Origin: Sphingopyxis sp. CCNWLW2
Lineage (GTDB): Bacteria; Pseudomonadota; Alphaproteobacteria; Sphingomonadales; Sphingomonadaceae
DNA: 64,000 nucleotides
Assembly: GCF_037095755.1 (NCBI RefSeq)
Contig: NZ_JBAWKJ010000001.1
Location: 558,001 to 622,000 of the forward strand
Direction: 5' to 3'
Shown here piece by piece: positions 43,198-51,644 of this stretch; the first letter of the stretch is position 1, and each line of letters opens with the position of its first letter. The notes under the pieces were generated by a model. It was not told the DNA's origin. It saw nothing but the letters and a program-made list of their open reading frames with translations, and did no database searches. Both the position numbers and the translations under genes were made by a program.

Positions 43198-43884
43198 ATG
43201 GGAGCAACGGAAATCTCGCGATTCGCAGCGAAGTCGGCGGTTGAAACCGTCGCCGACGACATCCTCGACCTGATGCGCCAAGGTCAGATCGCGCCCGGCC
43301 AGCGGCTGGTCGAGGCAGACATCGCCGCGCGTTTCGATGTCGCGCGAACAACCGTCCGCGAAGCGTTGCAACGGCTCGAAGCGAAAGGATTTCTGTCGCA
43401 GGAACGGCACCGCGGCTTTATCGTCCGCCCGCTGTCACGGGCACGGCTGCGCGAGATATATGATGTTCGTGCCGCGCTCGATGCGATGGCGGCGCAGCAC
43501 GCCGCACCGGCGATTGCGCGCGATCCCGCCGCGCTCGATGCGCTTGATACGCTAGTCGCGGCGATGAACGCGGCGCGGGCGGCGGGCGACATGGCCGCCT
43601 TCACACAGCTCAACGCACGCTTTCATCATCTGATCCGCGAACGCGCCGATAACCGAACCCTCGTCGCCATCCTCGAACAACTCGACCAGTCGGTTTATCA
43701 TATGCAATTCCGGCTGCTCGTCGAACGCGCCGGCGTTTTCGCCAGCCAGGATGACCATCAAAGACTTTATGGCGCCCTTCGCCTGGGCGACGGCGACACT
43801 GCGGCGCGCGAAGCCGCCGACCATGCCCAGCGCGCATTGGCCGAGCTGCTCAAGCTTCCCGACGTGCTATTCTGCAAGGATTGA
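43198..43884 (+). CDS. GntR-family transcriptional regulator (FCD domain)
   Basis: A 228-residue regulator. The winged helix ADIAARFDVARTTVREALQRLEAKGFL is followed by HRGFIVRPLSRARLREIYDVR, the joint to the all-helical FCD effector domain (LNARFHHLIRERADN, and a late HAQRALAELL). FCD members bind organic acids, often with a metal held by Asp and His. It is divergent from the nitroreductase gene and likely its regulator. Confidence 0.9.
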   Translation: MGATEISRFAAKSAVETVADDILDLMRQGQIAPGQRLVEADIAARFDVARTTVREALQRLEAKGFLSQERHRGFIVRPLSRARLREIYDVRAALDAMAAQHAAPAIARDPAALDALDTLVAAMNAARAAGDMAAFTQLNARFHHLIRERADNRTLVAILEQLDQSVYHMQFRLLVERAGVFASQDDHQRLYGALRLGDGDTAAREAADHAQRALAELLKLPDVLFCKD

Positions 43885-43941
43885 AAGGCCCGCCCCGCCC
43901 GACTTTCGCCAGACCGATTTCGTTGAGGACTGTCACAAAAC

Positions 43942-44017
43942 TGGTGGGCGCTGACGGGCTCGAACCGCCGACCCTCTCGGTGTAAACGAGATGCTCTACC
44001 AACTGAGCTAAGCGCCC
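43942..44017 (-). tRNA. tRNA-Val (anticodon UAC)
   Basis: A 76-base cloverleaf with encoded CCA. The acceptor arms GGGCGCT and AGCGCCC pair; the D-arm is AGCTCAGTTGGTAGAGC. The anticodon loop TTTACAC between TCTCG and CGAGA gives UAC, and the T-arm GGCGGTTCGAGCCCGTC contains TTCGA. Read on the minus strand from 44017 down to 43942. Confidence 0.97.
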
Positions 44018-44091
44018 CCAGATGTCGCCATAAGCGGGAAGCGCGCCCCTGCCATAAGCGGCGACCGCTGGCAAGCCATGCCTCGCGATCG

Positions 44092-45063
44092 TCAGAGCCA
44101 GCCGATATTCTTGAAACGCCAAAACAGGAGCGCGCAGATCACGGCGATCGTGCCGACGACCATCGGATAACCAAAGGTCCAGCCGAGTTCGGGCATATGT
44201 TCGAAATTCATGCCATAGATGCCGGCAATCGCGGTCGGCACCGCCAGGATCGCGGCCCATGCGGCGAGCTGGCGCGTGATGACGCCCTGACGCTGCTGTT
44301 CGAGCATGCCGTTGGTTTCGATCACCGACGCGGCAATATCGCGCAGCCCGGTCAGGCGGAACTCGGCGCGCTGCACATGGTCCCAGATGTCGCGGTAGAA
44401 TGGACGCACCGCAGGATCGATATTGGGAAGATCATCGTCGGTCGCGAGCCGGCCGGCGACTTCCTTCATCATCCCGACGAGGCGCTGGAAACGGATGATC
44501 TCGTGCCGCTGCGAATAGAGATGCCGGATCTCGGCGGCGTCGAGCGGCGTGTCCATCACGCTTTCCTCGACCGTCAGCATCCGGTCCTCGATCGCGTCGA
44601 TGACGGGAAAATAGCCATCGACGATGAAATCGAGGACGGCATAGAGAACATAATCGGGACCGTGAGCCAGCTTGGCGGGCAAGGTTTCGAGCCGCGCCCG
44701 GATGTCGGTATGCGTGCGCGCCGACCCATGACGGACGCTGACGAAAAAATGGGGGCCAAGGAAAAAGGCGGTTTCGCCCGGATGAATCGTATCGGCGTCG
44801 AGATTGGCTGTGCGGGCGATGACGAACAGCTGGTCGCCATAGGCCTCGACCTTCGGCAGCTGGTTCGCCTTCAGCGCATCCTCGACCGCGAGCGGATGGA
44901 GGCCGAAGCGTTTCGCAATCCCTTCGAGCTCGCCCGGCGTCGGCTCGTACAGGCCAAGCCAAAAGAAATCGCCATTGTCGCAATCTTCGGGAATCGCCTC
45001 ATCCGTGCCGATGTCGCGGACAAGCTTGCCGTCATGATAAACGCGGGCGGCCATAATCGGCAT
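44092..45063 (-). CDS. corA: Magnesium/cobalt transporter CorA
   Basis: A 323-residue inner-membrane channel. A long cytoplasmic funnel domain (rich in helices; FFWLGLYEPTPGEL, LHPLAVEDAL) precedes two C-terminal helices (AAILAVPTAIAGIYGMNF and VVGTIAVICALLFWRF). The selectivity motif YGMN and the MPEL loop are intact, so pentameric Mg2+ uptake is expected. ATG 45063 has GGAG ten bases upstream. No metal-sensing leader is visible in the short upstream region. Confidence 0.93.
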   Translation of the reverse strand: MPIMAARVYHDGKLVRDIGTDEAIPEDCDNGDFFWLGLYEPTPGELEGIAKRFGLHPLAVEDALKANQLPKVEAYGDQLFVIARTANLDADTIHPGETAFFLGPHFFVSVRHGSARTHTDIRARLETLPAKLAHGPDYVLYAVLDFIVDGYFPVIDAIEDRMLTVEESVMDTPLDAAEIRHLYSQRHEIIRFQRLVGMMKEVAGRLATDDDLPNIDPAVRPFYRDIWDHVQRAEFRLTGLRDIAASVIETNGMLEQQRQGVITRQLAAWAAILAVPTAIAGIYGMNFEHMPELGWTFGYPMVVGTIAVICALLFWRFKNIGWL

Positions 45064-45138
45064 CGGCAGAAAACTCCGTTGAAGTGGGCGCTTACATAGT
45101 GCGCCCCGCAATGAAGGGAAATGGTCCCGGCTTTGGGG

Positions 45139-45651
45139 CTAGATATCCCGGCTGTCATATGCCCATTGCAGCAGCGCCTGCCGCTGTTTCGGCCGGCAAA
45201 AGGGATCGCCCGGTTCGCAATGCTTGCGTATTTGCGCGGCGTGACGCCGGAACGCGCGCCACCGCGCGATCTGGCGATGATCCTCGCCCGGCATCCGCCG
45301 CCCCGAATAATAGCGGCAATACCATTGGAACCAGCCGCGCGGGTCGTCGGGATGGATCCACCCTTTCTGGAGCCATACGCGCAGGGGAACGCTCGCCCTT
45401 ATGCCGAAATAGTTGAGCGAGCAGTCGGCATGTTCGGGCGAAAGCTTCGCCTTCCTGAACCAGCTCGCCGGGAATTCGGCGGTGCAGTCGGTCATATATT
45501 TGCCGCAGAACACCCCGAGCTCCAGCATCTCGGCCGGTGTGAGTTCGGGTTCGAACCTGGGATCGAACGCCTTGCCGACCGGGGCCGTACGCAAATAGCG
45601 ATAACCCTGCTGCATCCGGTCGTTCACGACCACTTCGACGGCTTCCTTCAT
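45139..45651 (-). CDS. Conserved hypothetical protein rich in Trp, Tyr and Cys
   Basis: A 170-residue soluble protein I cannot assign. Its aromatic- and Arg-rich second half (GWFQWYCRYYSGRR, QIARWRAFRRHAAQIRKHC, CRPKQRQALLQWAYD) has regularly spaced Cys and Trp. The first half contains LELGVFCGKYMTDC. The amount of Trp, Arg and Cys hints at a nucleic-acid or metal-binding fold, a weak inference. It sits between corA and the winged-helix gene, all on the minus strand. Confidence 0.7.
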   Translation of the reverse strand: MKEAVEVVVNDRMQQGYRYLRTAPVGKAFDPRFEPELTPAEMLELGVFCGKYMTDCTAEFPASWFRKAKLSPEHADCSLNYFGIRASVPLRVWLQKGWIHPDDPRGWFQWYCRYYSGRRMPGEDHRQIARWRAFRRHAAQIRKHCEPGDPFCRPKQRQALLQWAYDSRDI

Positions 45652-45689
45652 GGCCGAAACCTACCCGGGCCGATCGGCGCGGGCCACGC

Positions 45690-46733
45690 CTATTCGTCGA
45701 GCGCCTCGAAATAACGGCCGAGCGCGTCAGAGGCGCCCTCGGCGAGCGCGATGAAGATGCGGCGGCCATCGTGCGGGTCGTCTTCGCGCAGGAACAGGCC
45801 GGCGTCCGTCATCGTCTTGATCCAGCGCAGCGCGGTCGTCGCGGGGACCGCGGCGGCAATGCACAGGCTCGACACCGACACCGGTTGGCGTTCGAGCCGC
45901 GCGGCATAGAGGTCGAGCAGCATGTCCCATGCCGGATCGGCGAACAGGTCGGCGGGGAAATATTGCTCGCGCATCCGCCGCTGACGCAGGATCCGCCGCA
46001 CGGCCTTGGCACGCTGCCGGTCGAGCGTGCGATCTTCGGGAATAAAGCTGCGCGGCATCGCGGCAAAGTCGCGCGCGGGCGCACGGACCTGTCCCGCATA
46101 GTCGGCCAGATCCTCGGCCCGCGATGCAAAGCCCATGGGTGTGCCGGGAAGACCGCCCCGCTGCCCGGCAAGATCGCCGAGCAGGCGCGAAATGCGCGCG
46201 ACCTCTTCCTGCAGCCGGTCGATCCGCTCCATCGCATCGTCGCGCGCGATGTCGTGGAGGATGCCGTGCCGTATCCGCCGTGCTGCCGCCAAGGCCATGA
46301 GCCGGTCGGTCGGATCGGGTTCGACCAGAAACTGAACGTCGAGCGGCGCCGGAATGGCGGCCACGACCCGGTCGAGCGCGACCAGTGTAGTTTCGCATAT
46401 GATGCTGCAGCCCCGCTCGCCGGCCGCCGCGCATATGTCGCCCAGCGTTTCGGCTTCGATCGTCTCCGCCGCGGCGAGCCAGACAATGTCCAGCGTCGCT
46501 GTTTCCTGGATGTAATCCGCCGCCTGAGGCGGCGGGAGCGTTCTGACGAGGCGCACTGCGGCGAGCGAAGCCGTGTCGGGCCAATCGGCTTCTGACCCCA
46601 CGAACAACAGCGGCGACGCAACACCGTCGGGGATTGGTCCGCCAATCGTCTCGGGCGGTCCGGCGTGTCCTGCAGCGAAAGCGCCTGGCGCGATTGCCGA
46701 TGTATCCAGCGTCTGCGTCACTTGGCCCATCAT
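45690..46733 (-). CDS. Winged-helix (MarR-like) regulator with an N-terminal receiver-like region
   Basis: About 347 residues. The C-terminal 100 residues form a MarR-like winged helix (DLYAARLERQPVSVSSLCIAAAVPATTALRWI, then the wing DDPHDGRRIFIAL). The N-terminal half (residues 40-200) alternates short strands and helices (PLLFVGSEADWP, TLDIVWLAAAE, CSIICETTL) like a degenerate receiver, without clear phosphorylation residues. A Glu-rich helix (RIDRLQEEVARISRLL) joins the two. The start is uncertain: ATG 46733 (GGGGACAGG upstream) or ATG 46757. Confidence 0.65.
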   Translation of the reverse strand: MMGQVTQTLDTSAIAPGAFAAGHAGPPETIGGPIPDGVASPLLFVGSEADWPDTASLAAVRLVRTLPPPQAADYIQETATLDIVWLAAAETIEAETLGDICAAAGERGCSIICETTLVALDRVVAAIPAPLDVQFLVEPDPTDRLMALAAARRIRHGILHDIARDDAMERIDRLQEEVARISRLLGDLAGQRGGLPGTPMGFASRAEDLADYAGQVRAPARDFAAMPRSFIPEDRTLDRQRAKAVRRILRQRRMREQYFPADLFADPAWDMLLDLYAARLERQPVSVSSLCIAAAVPATTALRWIKTMTDAGLFLREDDPHDGRRIFIALAEGASDALGRYFEALDE

Positions 46734-46878
46734 GCTACCTGTCCCCCATCGCTCCATCCTGGCGTAAGCATGCCGTCATTTCGGCGGCATTCACCTTTTG
46801 TTCGCTCCCGTTTGCCGCCAATCCGGACCCAAGCTTGATATCGGCAAGAGTCGGCGCGCGTCGACCGTTGAGGAATTG

Positions 46879-46891
46879 GTCCATTTTGGAC
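46879..46891. promoter_or_regulatory. Small inverted repeat in a divergent spacer
   Basis: GTCCA-TTT-TGGAC lies in the 230-bp spacer between the winged-helix regulator (minus) and the nuclease (plus). It is a possible operator but short enough to arise by chance. Otherwise I see nothing in this spacer. Confidence 0.25.
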
Positions 46892-46962
46892 ATGATTTGT
46901 TCTCATCGTCAATCCTTAATTCACCCTTGCCAAGCCGCCGCCATCGAGTCAGGCGGGATCCG

Positions 46963-47541
46963 ATGGTTTCAGGCTCCTCCTCGCTCGCGCGGCTGCGCTG
47001 GCGGCGGCGCTTCCGGTCGCTGCTCGCGTTGCTGCTGCTCGCCGGGCTCGCCTTTGTGGCGTGGGTGTGGTTGCCGGCACCCGCGCTGACCGTGCCGCTC
47101 GTCCATGTGATCGACGGCGACAGCCTGACGGTACGCCAGGATGATGCGCCGCTGACGATACGCCTGACCGGCATCGACGCGGTCGAATATCGGCAGGACT
47201 GCGCGCGCGGCACAACGCGGTGGCCGTGCGGGCGCGAAGCACGCGCCGCGCTCGAAAAGCTCGCGGGCCGCGGCCCGCTCCATTGCGAGGTCGCGGCAAA
47301 GGATCGTTACGACCGCACCCTCGCCGCGTGCCGCACCGCCGCCTTCCCCGATGGCATCGACCTCGGTGCCGAAATGACGCGGCTCGGCTGGGCGGTGGCG
47401 ACCAGCGACGCCTATATGGTCGAAGAAGCTGAGGCGCAGGCCAAACGGCGCGGAATCTGGCAAGGCGACTTCGTCCGCCCCGAAAGCTGGCGCGCGACGC
47501 ACGAACGCTCCACCACCCCGGCGGCCCAGCCCGACGCCTAG
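46963..47541 (+). CDS. Membrane-anchored thermonuclease (SNase) homologue
   Basis: A 192-residue protein. An Arg-rich start and one helix (LLALLLLAGLAFVAWVWL) anchor a staphylococcal-nuclease-type OB-fold outside the membrane (VHVIDGDSLTVR, RLTGIDAVEYRQDC, KDRYDRTLAAC, MTRLGWAVA). Asp in DGDS and the Arg/Glu positions of the active site seem conserved, so Ca2+-dependent cleavage of DNA or RNA is plausible. ATG 46963 follows AGGCGGG. It stands 46 bases before crcB. Confidence 0.85.
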   Translation: MVSGSSSLARLRWRRRFRSLLALLLLAGLAFVAWVWLPAPALTVPLVHVIDGDSLTVRQDDAPLTIRLTGIDAVEYRQDCARGTTRWPCGREARAALEKLAGRGPLHCEVAAKDRYDRTLAACRTAAFPDGIDLGAEMTRLGWAVATSDAYMVEEAEAQAKRRGIWQGDFVRPESWRATHERSTTPAAQPDA

Positions 47542-47587
47542 AAATGGCCCGCTATGCCTCGCGCCCGTTTCGGGCTAGGGCGAGCGC

Positions 47588-47965
47588 ATGAACAGCCTGT
47601 TTCCCGTTATGATCGGCGGCGCGATCGGCGCCGGCGCCCGCCATCTGGTCGGTCAGGCGATGCTCGCGCGGTTCGGCCCGGCCTTCCCGTGGGGGACGTT
47701 GTCGATCAATATCGTCGGCAGCCTCTTGATGGGCCTGCTCGTCGGCTGGCTCGTACGCAGCGGCGGCGGCGACACCGCGCGGCTGTTCGTCGGCGTCGGG
47801 ATTCTCGGCGGCTTCACCACCTTTTCCTCTTTCAGCATGGAATATTGGATGCTTTTCGAACGCGGCCAAAATGCGCAGGCAGCCGCCTATGTCCTCGCGT
47901 CGGTAATCGGCGCGATCGCCGCCTGCGGGCTCGGCCTGTTCATCGTGCGGCAGGTGCCGGCATGA
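47588..47965 (+). CDS. crcB: Fluoride channel CrcB/Fluc
   Basis: A 125-residue membrane protein with four helices and the diagnostic GGFTTFSSFS segment, whose Phe and Ser residues line the fluoride path. The N-terminal GGAIGAGARHLVG and INIVGSLLMG blocks are also typical. It works as a dual-topology dimer that expels fluoride. No fluoride riboswitch fits in the 46-bp upstream spacer. Its stop overlaps the next ATG (ATGA). Confidence 0.95.
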   Translation: MNSLFPVMIGGAIGAGARHLVGQAMLARFGPAFPWGTLSINIVGSLLMGLLVGWLVRSGGGDTARLFVGVGILGGFTTFSSFSMEYWMLFERGQNAQAAAYVLASVIGAIAACGLGLFIVRQVPA

Positions 47966-49194
47966 GCGAGCCCAAGGCAAATCTCGACGGCGCCACCATC
48001 GCCGAGGAAGACGACGGCATCCGCCTCGACCGCTGGTTCAAGCGCCACCGCGAGGGCACGCCGCACGCGCTGCTCGCGCGCTGGGCGCGCTCGGGACAGC
48101 TGACGCTCGACGGCAAAAAGGCCGATGTGTCGGACCGCATCGCGACCGGGCAGAAACTCGTCATGCCGACCCCGCCCGTCGAAACCGCCGCGCGCCCGGC
48201 ACGCAAGGGCCGTCCGCTGACCGACGCCGATATCGAACTCGCGACGGGAATGCTCATCCACCGCGATGCCAGCGCGATCGTGCTCAACAAGCTGCCGGGG
48301 CTCGCGACGCAGGGCGGCACCAAGACCGAACAGCATGTCGACGGGCTGCTCGACGCGCTGAAATTCGATGGGCCGACGCGGCCCAAGCTCGTCCACCGGC
48401 TCGACAAGGACACGTCGGGCGCGCTGCTCATCGCGCGGACGCCGAAGGCCGCGGCCTATTTCGCCAAAAGCTTTTCGAACCGCAGCGCGAAGAAGACCTA
48501 TTGGGCGATCGTCGTCGGCGTGCCCGATATCCAGCAGGGCGAAATCGACCTGCCGCTCGCCAAGCAGCCGGGATCGGGCGGCGAGAAGATGCACGTCCAC
48601 GACAGCGGCCTCGCGTCGAAGACGCGCTATCGTGTCATCGAGCGCGCGGGCAACAGCGCGGCGTGGGTCGAGCTGCAACCGCTGACCGGGCGCACGCACC
48701 AGCTGCGCGTCCATATGGCGGCGATCGGTCATCCGATCGTCGGCGACGGCAAATATGGCGGCAAGGGCGCCTTCCTGACCGGGACGATCAGCCGCAAGAT
48801 GCACCTCCACAGCCGCCGCCTGCGCATCGACCACCCCGACGGCGGCGCGATCGACATCAGCGCCGAGGTGCCCGAGCATTTCGCGGCGAGCCTAGACGCG
48901 CTCGGCTTCGACCTGCTGCTCGGCGAGGTCGGGATCGACGATGTCGCCAAGGGTCCGCCGACGAAAGCAGCAGAGAAAGCGGCCGCCAAGGCGCACAGCA
49001 AGCAGATCCGCAAGGCGCGGCGCGGCGAGCGGCGCGGCCGCACGGCCGAGAGCAAGCCGACCGATTTCGTCGGCAAGCCGAAGCCCAAGACGAAAGCGAA
49101 ACCGGGCAAGCCCGGCAAGCTGGCGCCCGGGAAACCCGCGGGCAAGAAGCCGAGCGCCAGGAAGCATCCGGCGCGCCCGCCCAAAGCGAGCTGA
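47962..49194 (+). CDS. RluA-family pseudouridine synthase with a basic C-terminal tail
   Basis: A 410-residue RNA-modifying enzyme. An S4-type RNA-binding region (IRLDRWFKRHREGTPHALLARWARSGQLTLDG) precedes the catalytic domain, with HRLDKDTSGALLIARTP holding the active Asp and GRTHQLRVHMA. It probably isomerises uridines in 23S rRNA, as RluC does. After about residue 320 comes an extension rich in Lys, Ala and Pro (AAEKAAAKAHSKQIRKARRG, KPGKPGKLAPGKPAGKK), not part of the usual domain and probably extra RNA-binding. It overlaps crcB by 4 bases and the next gene by one. Confidence 0.92.
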   Translation: MSEPKANLDGATIAEEDDGIRLDRWFKRHREGTPHALLARWARSGQLTLDGKKADVSDRIATGQKLVMPTPPVETAARPARKGRPLTDADIELATGMLIHRDASAIVLNKLPGLATQGGTKTEQHVDGLLDALKFDGPTRPKLVHRLDKDTSGALLIARTPKAAAYFAKSFSNRSAKKTYWAIVVGVPDIQQGEIDLPLAKQPGSGGEKMHVHDSGLASKTRYRVIERAGNSAAWVELQPLTGRTHQLRVHMAAIGHPIVGDGKYGGKGAFLTGTISRKMHLHSRRLRIDHPDGGAIDISAEVPEHFAASLDALGFDLLLGEVGIDDVAKGPPTKAAEKAAAKAHSKQIRKARRGERRGRTAESKPTDFVGKPKPKTKAKPGKPGKLAPGKPAGKKPSARKHPARPPKAS

Positions 49195-49814
49195 TGCACC
49201 CGAACTCCGCCTTCCGCCCGCGGCAGGACGATCTCGCCGAATTGCTCGTGCGCGAGATCGGCTTTGCCGCGATCTTTGCGAGCACCCCCGACGGGCCGCG
49301 CGTCGCGCATGCGCCGGTGGTGCTGAGCGACGATCGGGCGACGCTGCAATTCCACCTCGCGCGCGGCAACGCGCTCACCCGCCACCTGGCCGGCGCGAAC
49401 GCGCTCGCCGTCGTGCAGGGCCCCGACGCCTATGTCAGCGCGAGCTGGTACGCCGACGCCGACCAGGTGCCGACGTGGAATTATGTCGCGATCGAGATGG
49501 AAGGCGTGGCGCGCAAACTCGACGATGCCGAACTGGTCGCACAGCTCGACACGCTGTCTGCGGCGCATGAAGCGCGTGTTGGCGCCAACCCGCCCTGGAC
49601 ACGGGGCAAGATGAACCCGGCGCTGTTCAGCAAGATGACCGGCGCCATCACCGGTTTCGAAATGCGCATCGCCGCGTGGCGCCCGACGATCAAGCTGTCG
49701 CAGAACAAGTCCGCCGAGGAGCGCGGGCGCGTGATCGAAGGCGTCGAGGCGACCGGTCATGGCGCGCTCGCGCAGTTGATGCGTCACCTTGGCGGCGATA
49801 AGGCGGACGCATGA
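49194..49814 (+). CDS. PaiB-family FMN-binding regulator-like protein
   Basis: A 206-residue split-barrel protein of the FMN-binding negative transcriptional regulator (PaiB) family: FRPRQDDLAELLVREIGFAAIF, LQFHLARGNALTRHL, YVSASWYADADQVPTWNYVAIEMEG and WRPTIKLSQNKSAEERGRVI. It should bind FMN; the name regulator comes from Bacillus PaiB, and true DNA binding is unproven in most members. The ATG shares one base with the upstream stop (TGATG). Confidence 0.9.
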   Translation: MHPNSAFRPRQDDLAELLVREIGFAAIFASTPDGPRVAHAPVVLSDDRATLQFHLARGNALTRHLAGANALAVVQGPDAYVSASWYADADQVPTWNYVAIEMEGVARKLDDAELVAQLDTLSAAHEARVGANPPWTRGKMNPALFSKMTGAITGFEMRIAAWRPTIKLSQNKSAEERGRVIEGVEATGHGALAQLMRHLGGDKADA

Positions 49815-50047
49815 CCCAAGCCGACGACGCCCTCGCCAAGAAACGTTTCTTTGCCCTCTCGATCATGCGCCTGATGGGCGTCGCCTTTGCGATGATCGGT
49901 TTCATCCTGATCAGCGGCGGTTTCACGCTGGCGGGCCAGCCGACCGACCGCTGGATCGGCGCCGCGATCGTGCTGATCGGCGCATTCGATTTCGCCGTTA
50001 TGCCGCTGCTGCTCGCGCGCCGCTGGCGGTCGCCCAAAAACCCGTGA
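49811..50047 (+). CDS. Small two-helix membrane protein
   Basis: A 78-residue protein with two hydrophobic segments (LMGVAFAMIGFILISGGFTLAG and IGAAIVLIGAFDFAVMPLLLA), a charged start (MTQADDALAKKRF) and a basic end. Both edges overlap neighbours by 4 bases (ATGA and GTGA), so it is firmly part of the crcB-ATP12 transcript. Function unknown. Confidence 0.75.
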   Translation: MTQADDALAKKRFFALSIMRLMGVAFAMIGFILISGGFTLAGQPTDRWIGAAIVLIGAFDFAVMPLLLARRWRSPKNP

Positions 50048-50733
50048 AGCGTTTCTGGAAAGAGGTCGCCGTCGCCCTCGAGGACGGCGGCTGGGGCATC
50101 GCGCTCGATGGCCGGCCGGTACGTACGCCGCAGCGCGCGCCGCTGGCTGTCGCAAGCGCCGCACTCGCCGAAGCGATCGCCGCCGAATGGCGCGATGTGG
50201 GCGAGACGATCGATCCCGCCGCCATGCCGATGACGGGCCTGACCAACGCCGCGATCGACCTGGCGACACCCGACCGCGCCGCCTTCGCCGCGCCGATCGC
50301 CGCTTATGCCCAGAGCGACGTCTTCTGCTATCGCGACGCGCGCGACGCCGCGCTGCAGGCCGAGCAGGCGGCGGCGTGGAACCCGCTGCTCGCCTGGGCC
50401 GAGGCACGCTATGGCATTGAATTTACCCTGACGCAGGGCGTGCTGCCGGTCGACCAACCCGCAGCAACGGTTGCGACGCTGCAGGACGCAGTGCTGGCGC
50501 AGGACGCATGGCGGATCACCGCGCTGACGCCGTTGGTGACGATCGGCGGATCGCTCGTCGCGGGCCTCGCCTTGCTCGAAGATGCGTTCGACGCCGACGC
50601 CTTGTGGGAAGCGGTCAGCCTCGACGAACTCTATCAGGAACGCCGCTGGGGCGCGGACAGCGAAGCGCAAAAAGCACGCGCCACCCACAAACGCGACTGG
50701 GACAATGCGGCACGGTTTCTGACGTTGCTCTAA
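50044..50733 (+). CDS. ATP12-family F1-ATPase assembly chaperone
   Basis: A 229-residue chaperone that in mitochondria and alphaproteobacteria helps assemble the F1 alpha subunit. Family features: KRFWKEVAVALEDGGWGIALDGRPVRTP near the start, then AIAAEWRDVGETIDPAAMPMTGLTNAAID, SDVFCYRD and LDELYQERRWG. The start is GTG 50044, overlapping the upstream stop as GTGA. In sphingomonads the crcB/pseudouridine-synthase/ATP12 order is common. Last gene of the run; a repeat element follows. Confidence 0.92.
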   Translation: MKRFWKEVAVALEDGGWGIALDGRPVRTPQRAPLAVASAALAEAIAAEWRDVGETIDPAAMPMTGLTNAAIDLATPDRAAFAAPIAAYAQSDVFCYRDARDAALQAEQAAAWNPLLAWAEARYGIEFTLTQGVLPVDQPAATVATLQDAVLAQDAWRITALTPLVTIGGSLVAGLALLEDAFDADALWEAVSLDELYQERRWGADSEAQKARATHKRDWDNAARFLTLL

Positions 50734-50743
50734 CCCCGAGAAC

Positions 50744-50825
50744 CCGTTCGCATCGAGCGAAGTCGAGATGCCCATCGACCTTGCGCGACACCGATTGGTG
50801 TCTCGACTTCGCTCGACACGAACGG
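50744..50825. repeat. Interspersed repeat with inverted ends, copy 2
   Basis: An element of about 82 bp in the spacer between the ATP12 and crotonase genes, the reverse complement of the one at 32503-32579. Both ends carry TCGAGCGAAGTCGAGA or its complement, and the centre differs from copy 1. The arms could fold into a long hairpin. Confidence 0.8.
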
Positions 50826-50840
50826 AGAACGGGCATCAGC

Positions 50841-51644
50841 TTAATCGGCGAAGTTCGGTTTCCGCTTCTGCATCCCCGCCATCACCGCTTCCATCTGGTT
50901 AGGCGTGCGGATCACCTTCACCTGCTCGTCGCTTTCGGCCTGCAGGATTTGAGCGTCGCTCGCATCGGCGAGCATGTTGCAGAGCCGCTTCGCGCCGCGG
51001 ATCGCATGCGGATTCTTGTCGGCGATCACTTCGGCGAGTTCCATCGCTTTCGCCAGCGGATCGTCCGACACATGCGTCGCAAAGCCGAGCAGCTTCGCCT
51101 CCGATCCGTTGAATTCACGGTTGGTGTAGATCATCTCGCGCAGCACATCGTCGGCGACCTGCGTGCGCCACAGCGCCATGCCGGCGACATCGGGCACAAG
51201 CCCCCAGCGCATTTCCATGATGGCGACGCGCGTGTCGGGGTGGACGATGCGGATGTCGGCCGCCGCCATGATCTGGCTGCCCGCGCCAAAGGCAACACCG
51301 TGCACCGCGGCAATCACGGGCACCGGAATCTCGCGCCAGCCCCACGCGGCATATTGCGCGTTGTTCGCGATGCCCTTCGTCCGGTCGGACAGGGTGCCGC
51401 CAGCGCTGCTCGCGCCCGGATCGCGATCATTGCTGAGGCTCGACAAGTCGAGCCCGGCGCAGAAAGCCCGTCCCTCGCCCGACAGCACGACGACGCGGAG
51501 GCCCGTCGTCGCCTTGAGCTGATCGATCGCTTCGGCGAGCGCCTCCCACATCGCGGGGTCGAGTGCGTTCATCTTGTCGGCGCGGATCAGCCGGACGTCG
51601 GCGATCCCGCCTTCGAGCATGGTGATCGAAATACGGTCCTTCAT
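50841..51644 (-). CDS. Enoyl-CoA hydratase/isomerase (crotonase) family protein
   Basis: A 267-residue crotonase-fold enzyme for a CoA thioester: ALDPAMWEALAEAI, GEGRAFCAGLDLSS (oxyanion hole), VHGVAFGAGSQIMAAADIRI and MEMRWGLVPDVAGMA. Of the two Glu of classical hydratases, the first aligns with Gln (GAGSQI) and the second is kept (IMEM). An Asp follows in VPD, as in dienoyl-CoA isomerases, so isomerase or another activity is as likely as hydration. The ATG overlaps the stop of the upstream isomerase gene by 4 bases, in an operon with the CoA ligase. Confidence 0.85.
   Translation of the reverse strand: MKDRISITMLEGGIADVRLIRADKMNALDPAMWEALAEAIDQLKATTGLRVVVLSGEGRAFCAGLDLSSLSNDRDPGASSAGGTLSDRTKGIANNAQYAAWGWREIPVPVIAAVHGVAFGAGSQIMAAADIRIVHPDTRVAIMEMRWGLVPDVAGMALWRTQVADDVLREMIYTNREFNGSEAKLLGFATHVSDDPLAKAMELAEVIADKNPHAIRGAKRLCNMLADASDAQILQAESDEQVKVIRTPNQMEAVMAGMQKRKPNFAD

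Noticed and set aside
47542..47587. Fluoride riboswitch before crcB
   Set aside because: Only 46 bases separate the upstream stop from the start codon, and the conserved pseudoknot elements are not seen.
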